Positions 8,678 to 18,078 of a DNA stretch of 64,000 bases are shown here, one piece after another. Position numbers and translations under genes: made by a program. The number at the start of each line of letters is the position of its first letter. The stretch's first letter is position 1. The stretch is from Pseudomonadota bacterium (GTDB lineage: Bacteria > Pseudomonadota > Gammaproteobacteria > Burkholderiales > Burkholderiaceae_C). Under the pieces are notes generated by a model. The model did no database searches. It saw only the letters and a program-made list of their open reading frames with translations, and was not told the origin of the DNA. The stretch covers positions 125,909 through 189,908 of the forward strand of contig JAFEEF010000021.1 of assembly GCA_018241265.1 (NCBI GenBank), given 5' to 3'.

Positions 8678-9340
8678 ATGGCGTGGGCGCAACTGGTCGC
8701 GTATCTGTTCGTGGGCATCGCCTGCGCGCTGGTCATCGTCGCTTCGTTCGTCAAGACCATGATCCCGCTGCGCTGGCTCGCAGTGGCCAGCAACATCGGC
8801 TTCGTCGTCTACGGCGCGCTCCATCCGTCATGGCCGATGCTCGCGCTGAACGCGGCGCTGCTGCCGGTCAACCTCTACCGCGTGCGCGAGATGACGCGCC
8901 TGACCCGCCAGGTGACAGCCGCCGCGACGTCGAGCTACATGAGCGGCCTGTGGCTCAGGCCTTACATGCGCAGCACCAAGATGCGCGCCGGCGACGTGCT
9001 CTTCCGCCAAGGGGACCGGGGCGACTCGATGTACATGCTCGCCGACGGCGAAGTCGAGTTCGTCGAGATCGGCCAGCGCGTCAGCGCGGGCAGCATGTTC
9101 GGCGAGATCGCGTTCTTCTCGCCGGACCAGGCGCGCCGGCTGACGGCGCGCTGCGCCACCGACTGCACCTTGCTGTCGATCGACGAGGCAACGGTGAAGG
9201 AGCTCTACTACCAGAACCCGACGTTCGGGTTCGAGTTGATACGGTTGGTGGCGGGGAGGTTGGTGGCGGATGTGGAGAGGTTGAGGGGGGCTTCCGCGAG
9301 GGGGGCGTCGTTGGTCAACGGTGAACGTTCAGCGGATTGA
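8678..9340 (+). CDS. Membrane protein with C-terminal cyclic-nucleotide-binding domain
   Basis: A 220-residue protein with ATG 8678 preceded by GGAG. Two or three N-terminal hydrophobic segments (about 4-22, 31-45 and 50-65) anchor it in the inner membrane. A cyclic-nucleotide-binding domain follows (about 90-205), with GDVLFRQGDRGDSMYML and the phosphate-binding-cassette region around SAGSMFGEIAFFSPDQ. The usual Arg of the cassette appears in QARRLT, so cAMP or a related nucleotide could bind. No effector domain is present, so it may be a membrane sensor acting through a partner. An adenylate-cyclase-type gene (now frameshifted) lies about 3 kb downstream on the other strand. Confidence 0.8.
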   Translation: MAWAQLVAYLFVGIACALVIVASFVKTMIPLRWLAVASNIGFVVYGALHPSWPMLALNAALLPVNLYRVREMTRLTRQVTAAATSSYMSGLWLRPYMRSTKMRAGDVLFRQGDRGDSMYMLADGEVEFVEIGQRVSAGSMFGEIAFFSPDQARRLTARCATDCTLLSIDEATVKELYYQNPTFGFELIRLVAGRLVADVERLRGASARGASLVNGERSAD

Positions 9341-9410
9341 GTCTGGCAACGCTTGCGTGTGTCCGGCTGTCCATCGATACTCGGCCGCTCCACTTACGAA
9401 CATCCTGCTC

Positions 9411-9974
9411 ATGAAGATCGCGACACTTAGTCTCGTGGCCTCGATGACCTTCCTCGCTGCCAATTGCGCGCAGGCGGGGCGGCAGGATCCGCACTGCCGC
9501 CTTTGGCTGGATGCTCGGTCTGCGTGTACTGCTGCTCCGGCCGGCGATGTCGTGACTAACATATGTCGCGTGCACCTGATCGTCGACTACGACATTTGGG
9601 TTGGCAAGTGGGTCTTGCCCGTCGATCCTGCGCACGCTCGCATCGTTTGGATCATCGACCCTAACTCCGGTGGAAGCTTTGACCGGAGCTCAAATAAAGC
9701 CATCGAATTCGATAGCTATGGAGATGATTTCGAACCTTACCAGTACGTCGATGATGACGATGGGAAAGTAGTTTCGGCCGCCAAGGCGCCTTCGGCCGAC
9801 CAGGCGGCTCCAACAAGGATTCGAACGATATTGAAGGCTGCTGCGACGCCGAAAGGCGACGACTATCAATACGTAATAAGAGCGACCGGGAAAGATAATT
9901 CTAAACTATCGTGCGATCCCGCGATCAGCTTCCCAAGTTTCAAGCCGACATCAGCCTCTTCACCCCCGCGATAG
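9411..9974 (+). CDS. Secreted protein of unknown function
   Basis: From ATG 9411 the product is 187 residues and opens with a signal peptide (MKIATLSLVASMTFLAA, cleavage near AQAG). The mature part has a segment HLIVDYDIWVGKWVLPVDP, then an acidic DDDDG stretch and a Lys/Ala-rich tail. GC content and codon use are visibly lower than in neighbouring genes, which may mean relatively recent acquisition. The 3' end overlaps the convergent cyclase/ATPase gene by 35 bp. No family recognised. Confidence 0.7.
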   Translation: MKIATLSLVASMTFLAANCAQAGRQDPHCRLWLDARSACTAAPAGDVVTNICRVHLIVDYDIWVGKWVLPVDPAHARIVWIIDPNSGGSFDRSSNKAIEFDSYGDDFEPYQYVDDDDGKVVSAAKAPSADQAAPTRIRTILKAAATPKGDDYQYVIRATGKDNSKLSCDPAISFPSFKPTSASSPPR

Positions 9975-12829
9975 CCATTCCTACCTCGGACTCCGGTGCC
10001 GCCCCAGACTCAGCGGCAAATCGAATCGCGTTTGCCAGTGTCAGCGCCGCTGCATCAGTTGCGCCGGCAACATGCTCGAGTTCCGCGCGGCCACAGAGAA
10101 CCAATGCCAAGTAGAGAGCGTCGGACACTTCTGTCAATAGCCGTTCTGCTAGACCTAGGCATCGTTCGCCGTCTGTCAGCCTTTGCTCGCGTACGTGCAG
10201 CAGTCCGAGGTAGCCGAGAATTTGGCCTTCCGAACGCTTGTCGCCAAGTTGCCGCGCCACGAGCAACGCCGCCTCGTAGCGCGTAAGGGCATTGGCGCGG
10301 TTCAGCGCAGCGTCCTCTACCAATCCCAGATTGCATAGTACAAAGCAGGCAAGGCGCATATGCCCGAGTTCCTGGGCAATGATCAACGCCGACTCCAGGC
10401 AGGAGCGGGCTTCGCTCGCGTTCTGGAGGACGTGGAACAACAAGCCGAGATTGCAGAGCGCATGCCCCTCGCGCTGCCGATCGCCGAGTTCCCGTACCAG
10501 CAGCAGCGTCTGGGAGTAGTATGACTTGGCTTCTTCAAGTCGGCCCTGATTGAAACAAAGCAATCCGAGATTTCCCAAACCACTGGATTCGAGTTGCCGC
10601 TCACCAACACGCCTTGCCAATTCGATGGAGGTCTCGTGATGAGTCCGGGCGCCATCGAGCTGCCCCAATCGTTCCATCAAGATGCCGAAGTTGCAGTGTG
10701 CCTTGGTCTGGAGTTCAAGATCGCCGATGCGATACGCGATTTCCAGCGCGCTCTGCAGCGCCTCTCGCCCCTTTGCTGTTTCTCCTTGCTCGACCAGCAA
10801 CGTTCCGGACCCGATCAAGGCCAGTCCTTCGGCCGGTCGATCATCGGACTGTCGCGCCGAGTCGGCCATGTGTTCGAAGCGTTCGATCGCCTCGATCGGA
10901 CGACCGCAAACCGACAGCACCGAAGCCGCGACCCTGTGTGCGGTGGCCGCCAACCGCGGCGGAAGTGGCGCGAGGGCATCTATCGCGCGTACCAGTCGGA
11001 GCCCGACTTTGAAGGGTCCGCGCAGTCGCAGACAACCCCAGGCGCGATCGAGCGCGTCGACCGCAGACTGCGTGTCTCCTTGGGCGGCAGCACTCTCGCA
11101 GGCAGAGACCAGGTTGGCCGCCTCGGCGCAGCGGTCGTGTATGGCCTGATCGGCAGTCAACGAGGCGAAGTGCAGCCAGTGCCGCCTGGCGACCAGCTGC
11201 GGAAAGTCGGCCCCGCTTCCTGGAAAGTGTCCTTCCGCACGGAGATGCTGGCTCGCATAGTCCTTGATGCTCGCCAGCAGATCGAAGCGCAACGGACCAG
11301 CGGGCCGCACCCAGGATTTCTCTACGAGCGACTGCACGATGTCCGGAATCCAGGGTGCCTCCGAGCGGGGATCGTCCAGACTGACCACGGCCGATGCCGA
11401 CTCCAGCGTGAAGCCGCCATCGAAGATCGACAGCTGCGCGAGCACGGATCGTTCGACGGCCGGGAGCAGATCCCAAGACCAGTCGAACGTCGCGCGCAGC
11501 GTGGCATGCCGGCCTTCACCGCGCGACGGCCCTGCGAGCAGCCGGAACCGCTCGCCTATCCAGGCGAGCATGGCGTGCGGCGGCATGATGCGCACACGGG
11601 CCGCCGAGAGCTCGATCGCAAGAGGGAGACCGTCGAGTAGACGGACGAGCTCGGACACGGCGCGTCGATCTTCGGCGTCGGGGCTGTAGTCTTGTTTGGC
11701 CGCTCCGGCGCGGCGATCGAAAAGATCCTCGCCCTCGCTGACCGGTAGCGGTTCGACCGCGACGGCCTGTTCGCCCGGAATATTCAGGATCGTGCGACTG
11801 GTCACAACGAATCGGGCGTCGGCTGCGCGGTCCAGCCATTTGCCGACGGAAGTCTCGGCGCACGAGGCAACCTGCTCGAAGTTATCGAGGATGACCAGGC
11901 ACCGACCGTGACCGGCGATGGCGTTTCCCAGTTGCGTGATCGGATCGTCATGGCCGAGCGGGACGTCAAAGGCTCGGGCGACGGCATGCGAGACCCCCTC
12001 GATCGTGGTCGCCGTGGCCAAGTCGCAGAACCATGCGCCGCCCGGGAACTCGTTGAGTTGCTTCCAGGCGAAGCGCAATGCCAGCCGTGTCTTTCCGACG
12101 CCACCCGGACCGACGAGGGAAATCAGGCGTGCGCCATGCGTTTGGCGCTGGCGGAGGTCGCGAAGATCGTCGATCCGGCCGACAAACGAATCCCGCTCTG
12201 CCGGCAGGCTGTGTCGCAAGTCCTTCAGCGGCACCCATAAGTCGTTCTGGCGAACTACACGATGCGCTTTTGAACCGTCCGGCGGACTCGAGGTGTTGGT
12301 CAGCCTGTCGGCCAGCTCGAAGATCTATGGGTTCGTCAATCCCTTTCAATTGCCAATGGCCGTGGCTCGCCAGCTTCAGCTGTCGTTGATCGAGCTGCTC
12401 CTTGGCTTCAGCCGTCAGCAACGTCTGTCCTCCGACTGCGATCCCCATCACCCGCGCCGCGATCGGTTTGGCCAACCCATCGACATCCAGCGGTTTCGCC
12501 CCCGCTGCCACGTCCTCCGCCGGGGTTTCGCGCAGCGCCACCTCGCCGACATGAATCCCGGCCCGCGCCAGCAACGGCGGATCGATCTGCCGGAGCGTCC
12601 GGTGATAGGCCTGCGCATAGCCGACGGCGTCGGCGGCGCTGTCGAACAGCAGCATGAACCCGTCGCTCTTGTCGATTTCGCGCCCGCGCCACTCGCGCAA
12701 CAGGTCGCGCGCAAGCCGGTCGTGCTTCTCCCACACCTCCGCCATCGCGGCATCGCCGAGCTCCTCGGCGATGCGCGTGCTGTCGACGATGTCGGTCATC
12801 AGCAAGGCCAGTCGCTGGATCTCGCGCAT
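9940..12829 (-). pseudogene. Class III adenylate cyclase-STAND ATPase-TPR protein, split by a 2-nt frameshift
   Basis: Two frames make up one gene. The first, from ATG 12829, is a class III nucleotide cyclase domain with metal-binding Asp in LLMTDIVDST (D13) and KSDGF (D56), ending GHWQLKGIDEPIDL. The second carries Walker A GPGGVGKT, an NB-ARC-like core and tandem TPR repeats to 9940. The second frame stays open upstream of its GTG 12234 and reads ELADRLTNTSSPP, PDGSKAHRVV and DLWVPLKD, which directly continues the cyclase domain. The frames join at about 12319-12323, where GATCTTCGAG is most simply explained as GATCTCTTCGAG minus one CT unit. The restored protein would be about 963 residues. 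It may be a true mutation, a phase-variable tract, or a sequencing error. Confidence 0.8.
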
Positions 12830-12973
12830 GCACGGTCCCTCTGAAGCTGGCGCGGCCTCCCGCCGCGCTCGATGGTGCCTCGCACTCTAGCGGAACGAGC
12901 AGGCGGAGGCGATGCCCGACCGGGGATGTTCCTAGGACTTGCCTCGCGCGGCATCCACAGGAATACTGATGCA

Positions 12974-13096
12974 ATGAATCTCGGTTCGCAGCTCGTCTTT
13001 GTGCCGATGGCCGTGCGGTCGGCCGCCTCCTCGCACATGCGGGGCATGCGTCGTCACGTCGTCATTCAGTCGACCCGGCTCCGCCGGCGGGCGTAG
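12974..13096 (+). CDS. Putative leader peptide upstream of the GNAT acetyltransferase
   Basis: A 40-codon frame from ATG 12974 with AGGAA about 10 nt upstream, ending in TAG 13094-13096. The C-terminal half is rich in Met, His and Arg (HMRGMRRHVV, then RLRRRA). The stop codon lies at the edge of the antiterminator arm of the attenuator that follows, the geometry expected when ribosome position controls transcription. An internal ATG would give a 19-residue version. Between 12830 and 12973 I see only the divergent promoter region of the cyclase gene. The leader-peptide role is inference from this arrangement. Confidence 0.4.
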   Translation: MNLGSQLVFVPMAVRSAASSHMRGMRRHVVIQSTRLRRRA

Positions 13097-13153
13097 TCGA
13101 GTTTCGTTCCCATCACCGACAACGCCCGCCTCGCCAGCGGGCGTTGTCGTTTT
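13086..13153 (+). promoter_or_regulatory. Putative transcription attenuator (antiterminator/terminator switch)
   Basis: GGCGGGCGT at 13086-13094 is perfectly complementary to ACGCCCGCC at 13122-13130. The latter overlaps the 5' arm of a strong terminator hairpin (13117-13149). The two pairings are mutually exclusive. The upstream arm overlaps the end of a short reading frame, and the regulated gene starts at 13202. No plus-strand gene ends just upstream, so the terminator is best explained as part of the acetyltransferase leader. Confidence 0.5.
13117..13153 (+). terminator. Rho-independent terminator in the leader of the GNAT gene
   Basis: Perfect 13-bp stem CGACAACGCCCGC (13117-13129) and GCGGGCGTTGTCG (13137-13149), 7-nt loop, followed by TTTT at 13150-13153. 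It precedes the acetyltransferase start by about 50 bp. Confidence 0.75.
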
Positions 13154-13201
13154 CCGGCCGGCCTCACGAGGGTTCGGTCTCTTCGTCGAAAGGAGCTTCC
13201 C

Positions 13202-13729
13202 ATGACGATCACGATCCGGCGCACCAGCCCGAAGGACGCTGCGGCCATTGCGCGCATCCTGTCGGATCCTTCCGTGCAACCCGGCCTGCTGCAGATGCCG
13301 TACGTCGACGAGACGATCATGCAGTCGCGGCTGACCGAGCTCTGCGCGCCGGGCAAGGTCGACCTGCCGCTGACCGCCGAGCTCGACGGCGACGTGGTCG
13401 GGTCGGCCGGCCTGCATCCGGTCGGCATGGCGCAGCGCAGGCGCCATGCGCTGATGCTGGGGATCAGCGTGATCGGGACGGCGCAAGGCCGCGGCGTCGG
13501 CACGGCGCTGATGGCGGCGATGTGCGATTACGCCGATCGCTGGTACGGCGCGCTGCGCCTGGAGCTCACCGTCTACACCGACAACGCCGCGGCGATCGCG
13601 CTCTACCGCAAGTTCGGCTTCGAGATCGAAGGTACGATGAAAGGCTATTCGCTGCGCGATGGCCGCTACATCGACGCGCATGCGATGGCGCGCCGGCGGC
13701 CGGCACCGGCGGCCGACGGCATCGCGTGA
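13202..13729 (+). CDS. GNAT family N-acetyltransferase, YhhY/AaaT-like
   Basis: A 175-residue single-domain acetyltransferase; AAAGGAGC lies just upstream of ATG 13202. The acetyl-CoA-binding loop is in GTAQGRGVGTALM (about residues 95-107), and the C-terminal part has ELTVYTDNAAAIALYRKFGF, the conserved end of this branch. It resembles E. coli YhhY (AaaT), reported to N-acetylate free amino acids such as Met and Phe. The substrate here is not shown by the sequence. Expression may be controlled by the leader peptide and attenuator immediately upstream. It stands alone, convergent with egtD. Confidence 0.85.
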   Translation: MTITIRRTSPKDAAAIARILSDPSVQPGLLQMPYVDETIMQSRLTELCAPGKVDLPLTAELDGDVVGSAGLHPVGMAQRRRHALMLGISVIGTAQGRGVGTALMAAMCDYADRWYGALRLELTVYTDNAAAIALYRKFGFEIEGTMKGYSLRDGRYIDAHAMARRRPAPAADGIA

Positions 13730-13747
13730 CGGGGTGACGCGGTCGCG

Positions 13748-14725
13748 CTATCGCGCCGGCGCCCAGAACACTGCGAACCAGCCGTTCGGATCGACCCAGC
13801 GCTCGCCGGGCGCGAAGCCGGCCTCGGCGAGCAGTGCGGCAAAGCCGGCCGGCGTGTACTTGTACGAGTTCTCGGTGTGCATGCGCTCGCCGGCGCGAAA
13901 GCCGCGCTGTCCGTTCGGCCAGCGCACCGTGAGATCGCGCCGCGCTTCCAGGTGCATCTCGATGCGCGACGCCGCCTCGTCGAACAGCGCGACATGGCGC
14001 CAGTCGGCCGGATGGAAGTCGCTGCCGATCTGCGCGTTGACATGGCGCAGCAGGTTGAGGTTGAAGGCCGCGGTGACGCCGAGTTCGTCGTCGTAGGCGC
14101 GCTCGAGCAGCACCCGGCTCTTCACGAGGTCCACGCCGATCAGCAGTCCGCCGCCGCCGGCCTGTGCCCGCACGCGGCGCAGGAACGCGAGCGCGTCGGC
14201 GGGCGTGAAGTTGCCGATGCTCGAGCCGGGATAGAAGAACAGCGGCCGCTTGTCGATCAGGCCGGCCGGCAGCTCGATCGAGCGCGTGAAATCCATCCCG
14301 ACGCCGGTCATCGCGATCTGCGGATATTCGCGCTGGACGTCGCGCAACGCGTCGCGCATGAAATCGACCGAGATGTCGACCGCGACATACCGGCTCGGCT
14401 CGAGCAGCGGGAACAGGCTGGCCGCCTTGGCGCAGTTGCCCGCGCCGAGGTCGACGAGCGTGGCACCGCTGCCGGCGCACTGCGCCATCGCGGCGCCGTG
14501 CGCGGCGAAGATCGCCGCCTCGGTGCGCGTCGGGTAGTACTCCGGGAGCTCCGTGATCGCTTCGAAGAGGCGCGAGCCCAGCCGGTCGTAGAAGTACTTC
14601 GGCGACACGCTGGCCGGCGTGCGCAGCAAGCCGGCCTGCAAGGCCGTGCGGTCTTCCGCCAGATCGGCGGGCGTGGCGAGATGGGCCTGGACGAAGCGCG
14701 GCGCGCGCGCAGGAACCTGGGTCAT
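13748..14725 (-). CDS. egtD: L-histidine N(alpha)-methyltransferase EgtD
   Basis: EgtD trimethylates histidine to hercynine with S-adenosylmethionine, the first step of ergothioneine synthesis. The protein has 325 residues, close to the family norm of about 320. SAM-binding motif VDLGAGNCAKAASL lies near residues 90-104, VAVDIS and FFYPGSSIGNF follow, and the histidine-pocket segment TENSYKYT is near 285. ATG 14725 is supported by GAGGA upstream. The partner egtB usually lies next to egtD, but both neighbours here are unrelated (GNAT gene and signal peptidase), so the later enzymes must be elsewhere or absent. The 278 bp to the divergent signal peptidase gene hold its promoter and no other gene I can see. 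Confidence 0.93.
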   Translation of the reverse strand: MTQVPARAPRFVQAHLATPADLAEDRTALQAGLLRTPASVSPKYFYDRLGSRLFEAITELPEYYPTRTEAAIFAAHGAAMAQCAGSGATLVDLGAGNCAKAASLFPLLEPSRYVAVDISVDFMRDALRDVQREYPQIAMTGVGMDFTRSIELPAGLIDKRPLFFYPGSSIGNFTPADALAFLRRVRAQAGGGGLLIGVDLVKSRVLLERAYDDELGVTAAFNLNLLRHVNAQIGSDFHPADWRHVALFDEAASRIEMHLEARRDLTVRWPNGQRGFRAGERMHTENSYKYTPAGFAALLAEAGFAPGERWVDPNGWFAVFWAPAR

Positions 14726-15003
14726 GACGTGATCCTCATGCTGGCCGAACCATACCGCGGCGTTGCAGAAAATGTCGGTAAGTTGCGCAACCCCGTACCG
14801 CTCGACAGGTCCAATCGGCCCATCGGACGGCTCGTGGCGGTGCGTCGCCTGCAGCAGTCGCATCCAGCAGGGCAAGCGGCGCGCCCGATGCGACCGCCGG
14901 CTCCGTGCCCACGGTCGATGCGCCGATAATGCGCCGCGGCTGCGACAACCCCGCCCGCCGGGATGCGGCACGCAGACGTCTGCCTGGACTCGAACGACAC
15001 GAC

Positions 15004-15807
15004 ATGACCCAGATCGGCTTCTCCATCAACGAGATCCTTTGTCTCGTGACCCTTGCGACCGGCGCGTGCTGGGTCGCCTGGAAGCTGCGCATGCGCAAGG
15101 TCGACCATCCGCCCGAGAAGAAGCCGCTGTGGGTGACCTTCGGCGCCGAGCTGTTCGTCGTGGTCGGCTTGATGTTCACTTGCCGGATGGCGCTGGCCGA
15201 CTGGCCCAAGGTGCCTTCGAGCTCGATGGAACCCACGCTGCGGGTCGGCGACTACCTGCTCGTCAATCATCTGGCCTACGGCCCGCGGCTGCCGTTCACC
15301 AACACCGCGATCGAACTCGGCCAGCCGGCGCGCGGCGATGTCGTGGTGTTCCGCTTTCCGCCCAACGTGTCGGAGTTCTACGTGAAGCGGCTGATCGGGC
15401 TGCCGGGCGATGTGGTGGCGTTCCGCGACGGCGTCGTGAGCGTCAACGGCGCGCCCTTCGAGGCCGAGCTGACGAGCGACGGCACCGGTCCCGGCATCGC
15501 GCCCGAAGATCGCGGCCAGTGGCTGATGCGCGAGAACCTGTCCGGCCGCAGCCATGCGATCAAGATCAATCCGTTCGTGCGCGGCAGCGAGCGCATCGAC
15601 GGCATGGCCGGGCATTGCACCGTCGAGCGTCCCGGCGCATGGCAGTGCAAGGTACCGCCGGGCCAGTACCTGATGATGGGCGACAACCGCGACAACTCGG
15701 CCGACTCGCGCGTCTGGGGCTTCTGTCCGCACGAGGAGGTCTACGGCAAGGCGGTGCGCGTGCTGTTCAACCTGTCGCATCCGTCGCGTTCATGGACGCC
15801 GCTGTGA
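15004..15807 (+). CDS. lepB: Signal peptidase I
   Basis: Membrane-bound protease that removes signal peptides on the periplasmic side. It has 267 residues from ATG 15004. Two N-terminal membrane helices (about 5-25 and 48-65) flank a short basic cytoplasmic loop. The catalytic Ser is in [10 protein letters not shown] (about residue 74), the catalytic Lys in [11 protein letters not shown] (about 127), and the conserved box [12 protein letters not shown] follows. It is not next to lepA or rnc, the usual context of the main lepB, so it may be a second copy. Its 3' end overlaps coaBC, suggesting co-transcription with coaBC and dut. Confidence 0.9.
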   Translation: MTQIGFSINEILCLVTLATGACWVAWKLRMRKVDHPPEKKPLWVTFGAELFVVVGLMFTCRMALADWPKVPSSSMEPTLRVGDYLLVNHLAYGPRLPFTNTAIELGQPARGDVVVFRFPPNVSEFYVKRLIGLPGDVVAFRDGVVSVNGAPFEAELTSDGTGPGIAPEDRGQWLMRENLSGRSHAIKINPFVRGSERIDGMAGHCTVERPGAWQCKVPPGQYLMMGDNRDNSADSRVWGFCPHEEVYGKAVRVLFNLSHPSRSWTPL

Positions 15808-17030
15808 CGGAGGCCGCGGGCGAGCTCGCCGGCCGGCATCTCGTGCTCGGCCTGTCGGGCGGCATCGCCTGCTACAAGGCCGCCGAACTGGCGCGCGGCA
15901 TCACGAAGGCCGGCGCGACCTTGCAAGTCGTGATGAGCGAGGCGGCCGAGCGCTTCATCACGCCGGTGACGATGCAGGCGCTGTCGAACCGGCCCGTCTA
16001 CACGAGCCAGTGGGACGCGCGCGAGGCGAACAACATGCCTCACATCAACTTGACGCGCGCGGCCGACGCGATCGTCATCGCGCCGGCGAGCGCCGACTTC
16101 ATCGCCAAGCTGGCGCAGGGCCGGGCCGACGACCTGTTGAGCCTGATGTGCCTGGCCCGGCCGATCGCGCGCTGCCCGCTGCTCGTCGCCCCCGCGATGA
16201 ACCGCGAGATGTGGGCGCATCCGGCAACGCAGCGCAACGTCGCCCAACTGCGTGCCGACGGCACCGTGCTGCTGGGTCCCGACAGCGGCGCGCAGGCCTG
16301 CGGCGAGATGGGCGAAGGCCGCATGAACGAGGCCGACGACCTGCTGCTCGACCTGATCGCGTACTTCCAGCCCAAGCTGCTGGCCGGACGCAAGGTGCTC
16401 ATCACCGCCGGACCGACGTTCGAGGCGCTCGACCCGGTGCGCGGCATCACGAACCGGTCCAGCGGCAAGATGGGCTTTGCGATCGCGCGCGCGGCCGCCG
16501 AGGCGGGTGCCGACGTCACGCTCGTCGCGGGTCCCGTCCATCTGCCGACGCCGCGCGGCGTGCAGCGCGTCGACGTCGAGAGCGCGCGCCAGATGCACGA
16601 TGCGGTGCTGCCGCGCGCGGCGGCGCACGACGTCTTCATCGCGACCGCCGCGGTCGCCGACTGGCGCGGCGCGCAGGCGGCCGAGCACAAGATCAAGAAG
16701 CAGCCGGGCGCGCGCGTGCCGCCCCCGCTGGAGCTGGTCGAGAACCCCGACATCCTTGCCGATGTGGCGGCGCTGCCGAAGCCGCCGTACTGCGTCGGCT
16801 TTGCGGCGGAAAGCCGCGACCTGGCCAGGCACGCACGCGAGAAGCTCGAGCGCAAGCGCGTGCCGCTCGTCGTCGGCAACCTCGGTCCGGCGACCTTCGG
16901 CCAGGACGACAACAGCCTGCTGCTCGTCGACGCGTCCGGCGAGCGCGAGCTGCCGCGTGCCGGCAAGCTGACGCTCGCGCGCGCGCTGGTGCGCGAGATC
17001 GCCTGCCGCCTCGGCGCGGCCGCGCACTGA
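15792..17030 (+). CDS. coaBC: Bifunctional phosphopantothenoylcysteine decarboxylase/phosphopantothenate-cysteine ligase
   Basis: CoaBC carries out two steps of coenzyme A synthesis: coupling cysteine to 4'-phosphopantothenate, then decarboxylation. The protein has 412 residues. The N-terminal flavoprotein (CoaC) domain covers about 1-185 with [14 protein letters not shown], the catalytic His in [16 protein letters not shown] and [10 protein letters not shown]. The CoaB domain starts at [20 protein letters not shown] and contains the Lys pair in EHKIKK. ATG 15792 overlaps the signal peptidase gene by 16 bp; an in-frame GTG at 15804 would give a 4-bp GTGA overlap and is equally plausible. dut follows 32 bp downstream, a common pairing in bacteria. 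Confidence 0.95.
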   Translation: MDAAVTEAAGELAGRHLVLGLSGGIACYKAAELARGITKAGATLQVVMSEAAERFITPVTMQALSNRPVYTSQWDAREANNMPHINLTRAADAIVIAPASADFIAKLAQGRADDLLSLMCLARPIARCPLLVAPAMNREMWAHPATQRNVAQLRADGTVLLGPDSGAQACGEMGEGRMNEADDLLLDLIAYFQPKLLAGRKVLITAGPTFEALDPVRGITNRSSGKMGFAIARAAAEAGADVTLVAGPVHLPTPRGVQRVDVESARQMHDAVLPRAAAHDVFIATAAVADWRGAQAAEHKIKKQPGARVPPPLELVENPDILADVAALPKPPYCVGFAAESRDLARHAREKLERKRVPLVVGNLGPATFGQDDNSLLLVDASGERELPRAGKLTLARALVREIACRLGAAAH

Positions 17031-17062
17031 ACCCTTCCTTCTTCTCCATTCGAACCGTTCCG

Positions 17063-17512
17063 ATGCCGATCATCGACGTCAAGCTGCTCGACCCTCGCAT
17101 GGCCGAGCAGATGCCTGCCTATGCCACGCCCGGCAGCGCCGGGCTCGATCTGCGCGCCTGCCTCGAACGATCGCTCGTCCTCGAACCGGGTGCCAGCGAG
17201 TTGATCCCGACGGGGCTGTCGATCCACATCGGCGATCCGGGCCTGGCGGCGATGATCCTGCCGCGCTCGGGGCTGGGCCACAAGCACGGCATCGTGCTCG
17301 GCAACCTCGTCGGGCTGATCGACTCCGACTACCAGGGGCCGCTGATGGTGAGCTGCTGGAACCGCGGCCGCACGGCCTTCACGATCCAGCCGATGGACCG
17401 CATTGCGCAACTCGTCATCGTGCCGGTGGTGCAGGCATCGTTCCGGCTCGTCGACAGCTTCGAGGCCAGCGACCGCGGCGCGGGCGGCTTCGGGTCGACC
17501 GGACGCGGCTGA
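17063..17512 (+). CDS. dut: dUTP diphosphatase
   Basis: Trimeric dUTPase that hydrolyses dUTP to dUMP and pyrophosphate, keeping uracil out of DNA and supplying dTMP synthesis. It has 149 residues, typical of the family. Motifs are present in order: [29 protein letters not shown] (catalytic Asp), RIAQLV, and the C-terminal flap GAGGFGSTG that closes over the substrate. It directly follows coaBC and probably shares its transcript. Confidence 0.96.
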   Translation: MPIIDVKLLDPRMAEQMPAYATPGSAGLDLRACLERSLVLEPGASELIPTGLSIHIGDPGLAAMILPRSGLGHKHGIVLGNLVGLIDSDYQGPLMVSCWNRGRTAFTIQPMDRIAQLVIVPVVQASFRLVDSFEASDRGAGGFGSTGRG

Positions 17513-17521
17513 AGCCGCCGT

Positions 17522-18049
17522 TCAATGCAACTGCGAGCCCGGCGGCGGGCCGCCGTGGTTGAGGACCGTGAAGGCCGGCGCGCCGACGCTGCGCGCCTCG
17601 ACCTCCTCGTCGGTCGCTTCGCGGACGTCGCGCACTTCGAGGTCCAGCCGCAGCGCGATGCCGGCGAGCGGATGATTGCCGTCCAGCACGACGTGTTCCG
17701 GATAGGCCTCGGTCACCGTGTAGATGGCATCTTCCGGCATGCCTTCGGTGGTCGCGCCGGGCGGCACGCCTTCGAACTGCATGCCGACCTCGACGCCTTC
17801 CGGCAGCGCCGAGCGCGGCTCGAAGAATACCAGCGACGCGTCGTAGTCGCCGAACGCATGCTCGGGCTCGAGGTGCAAGGTGGCGCGGTAGCCGATGTCC
17901 TGGCCGTCCAGCGCTTCCTCGACCTTGGCGAACAGGTCGTCGCCGCCGTAGAAGAACTCGACCGGCTCCTTGAGCTCGTCGATCAGCTGGTTCTGCGCGT
18001 CCTTCAGCGTCCAGATGAGGCTGACGACGCAGGGATCGGTGATGGGCAT
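17522..18049 (-). CDS. FKBP-type peptidyl-prolyl isomerase, SlyD-like
   Basis: A 175-residue prolyl isomerase/chaperone with an FKBP domain interrupted by an insert-in-flap domain, as in SlyD. Signature parts are EFFYGGDDLFAKVEEALDG, PEHAFGDYD and LDGNHPLAGIALRLDLEV. The metal-binding His/Cys-rich tail of E. coli SlyD is missing; the tail here is short and Gly/Pro-rich. I placed the start at ATG 18049; an ATG at 18067 would add six residues. It is convergent with dut and divergent from the RoxA-like gene across about 30 bp. Confidence 0.88.
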   Translation of the reverse strand: MPITDPCVVSLIWTLKDAQNQLIDELKEPVEFFYGGDDLFAKVEEALDGQDIGYRATLHLEPEHAFGDYDASLVFFEPRSALPEGVEVGMQFEGVPPGATTEGMPEDAIYTVTEAYPEHVVLDGNHPLAGIALRLDLEVRDVREATDEEVEARSVGAPAFTVLNHGGPPPGSQLH

Positions 18050-18078
18050 GCAACGATCATCGCACACACAATTGCCCC

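Noticed and set aside
9940-12234. ATPase/TPR frame as an independent gene starting at GTG 12234
   Set aside because: No ribosome-binding site precedes this GTG, and the frame stays open upstream with a sequence that continues the cyclase domain. A frameshifted single gene explains it better.
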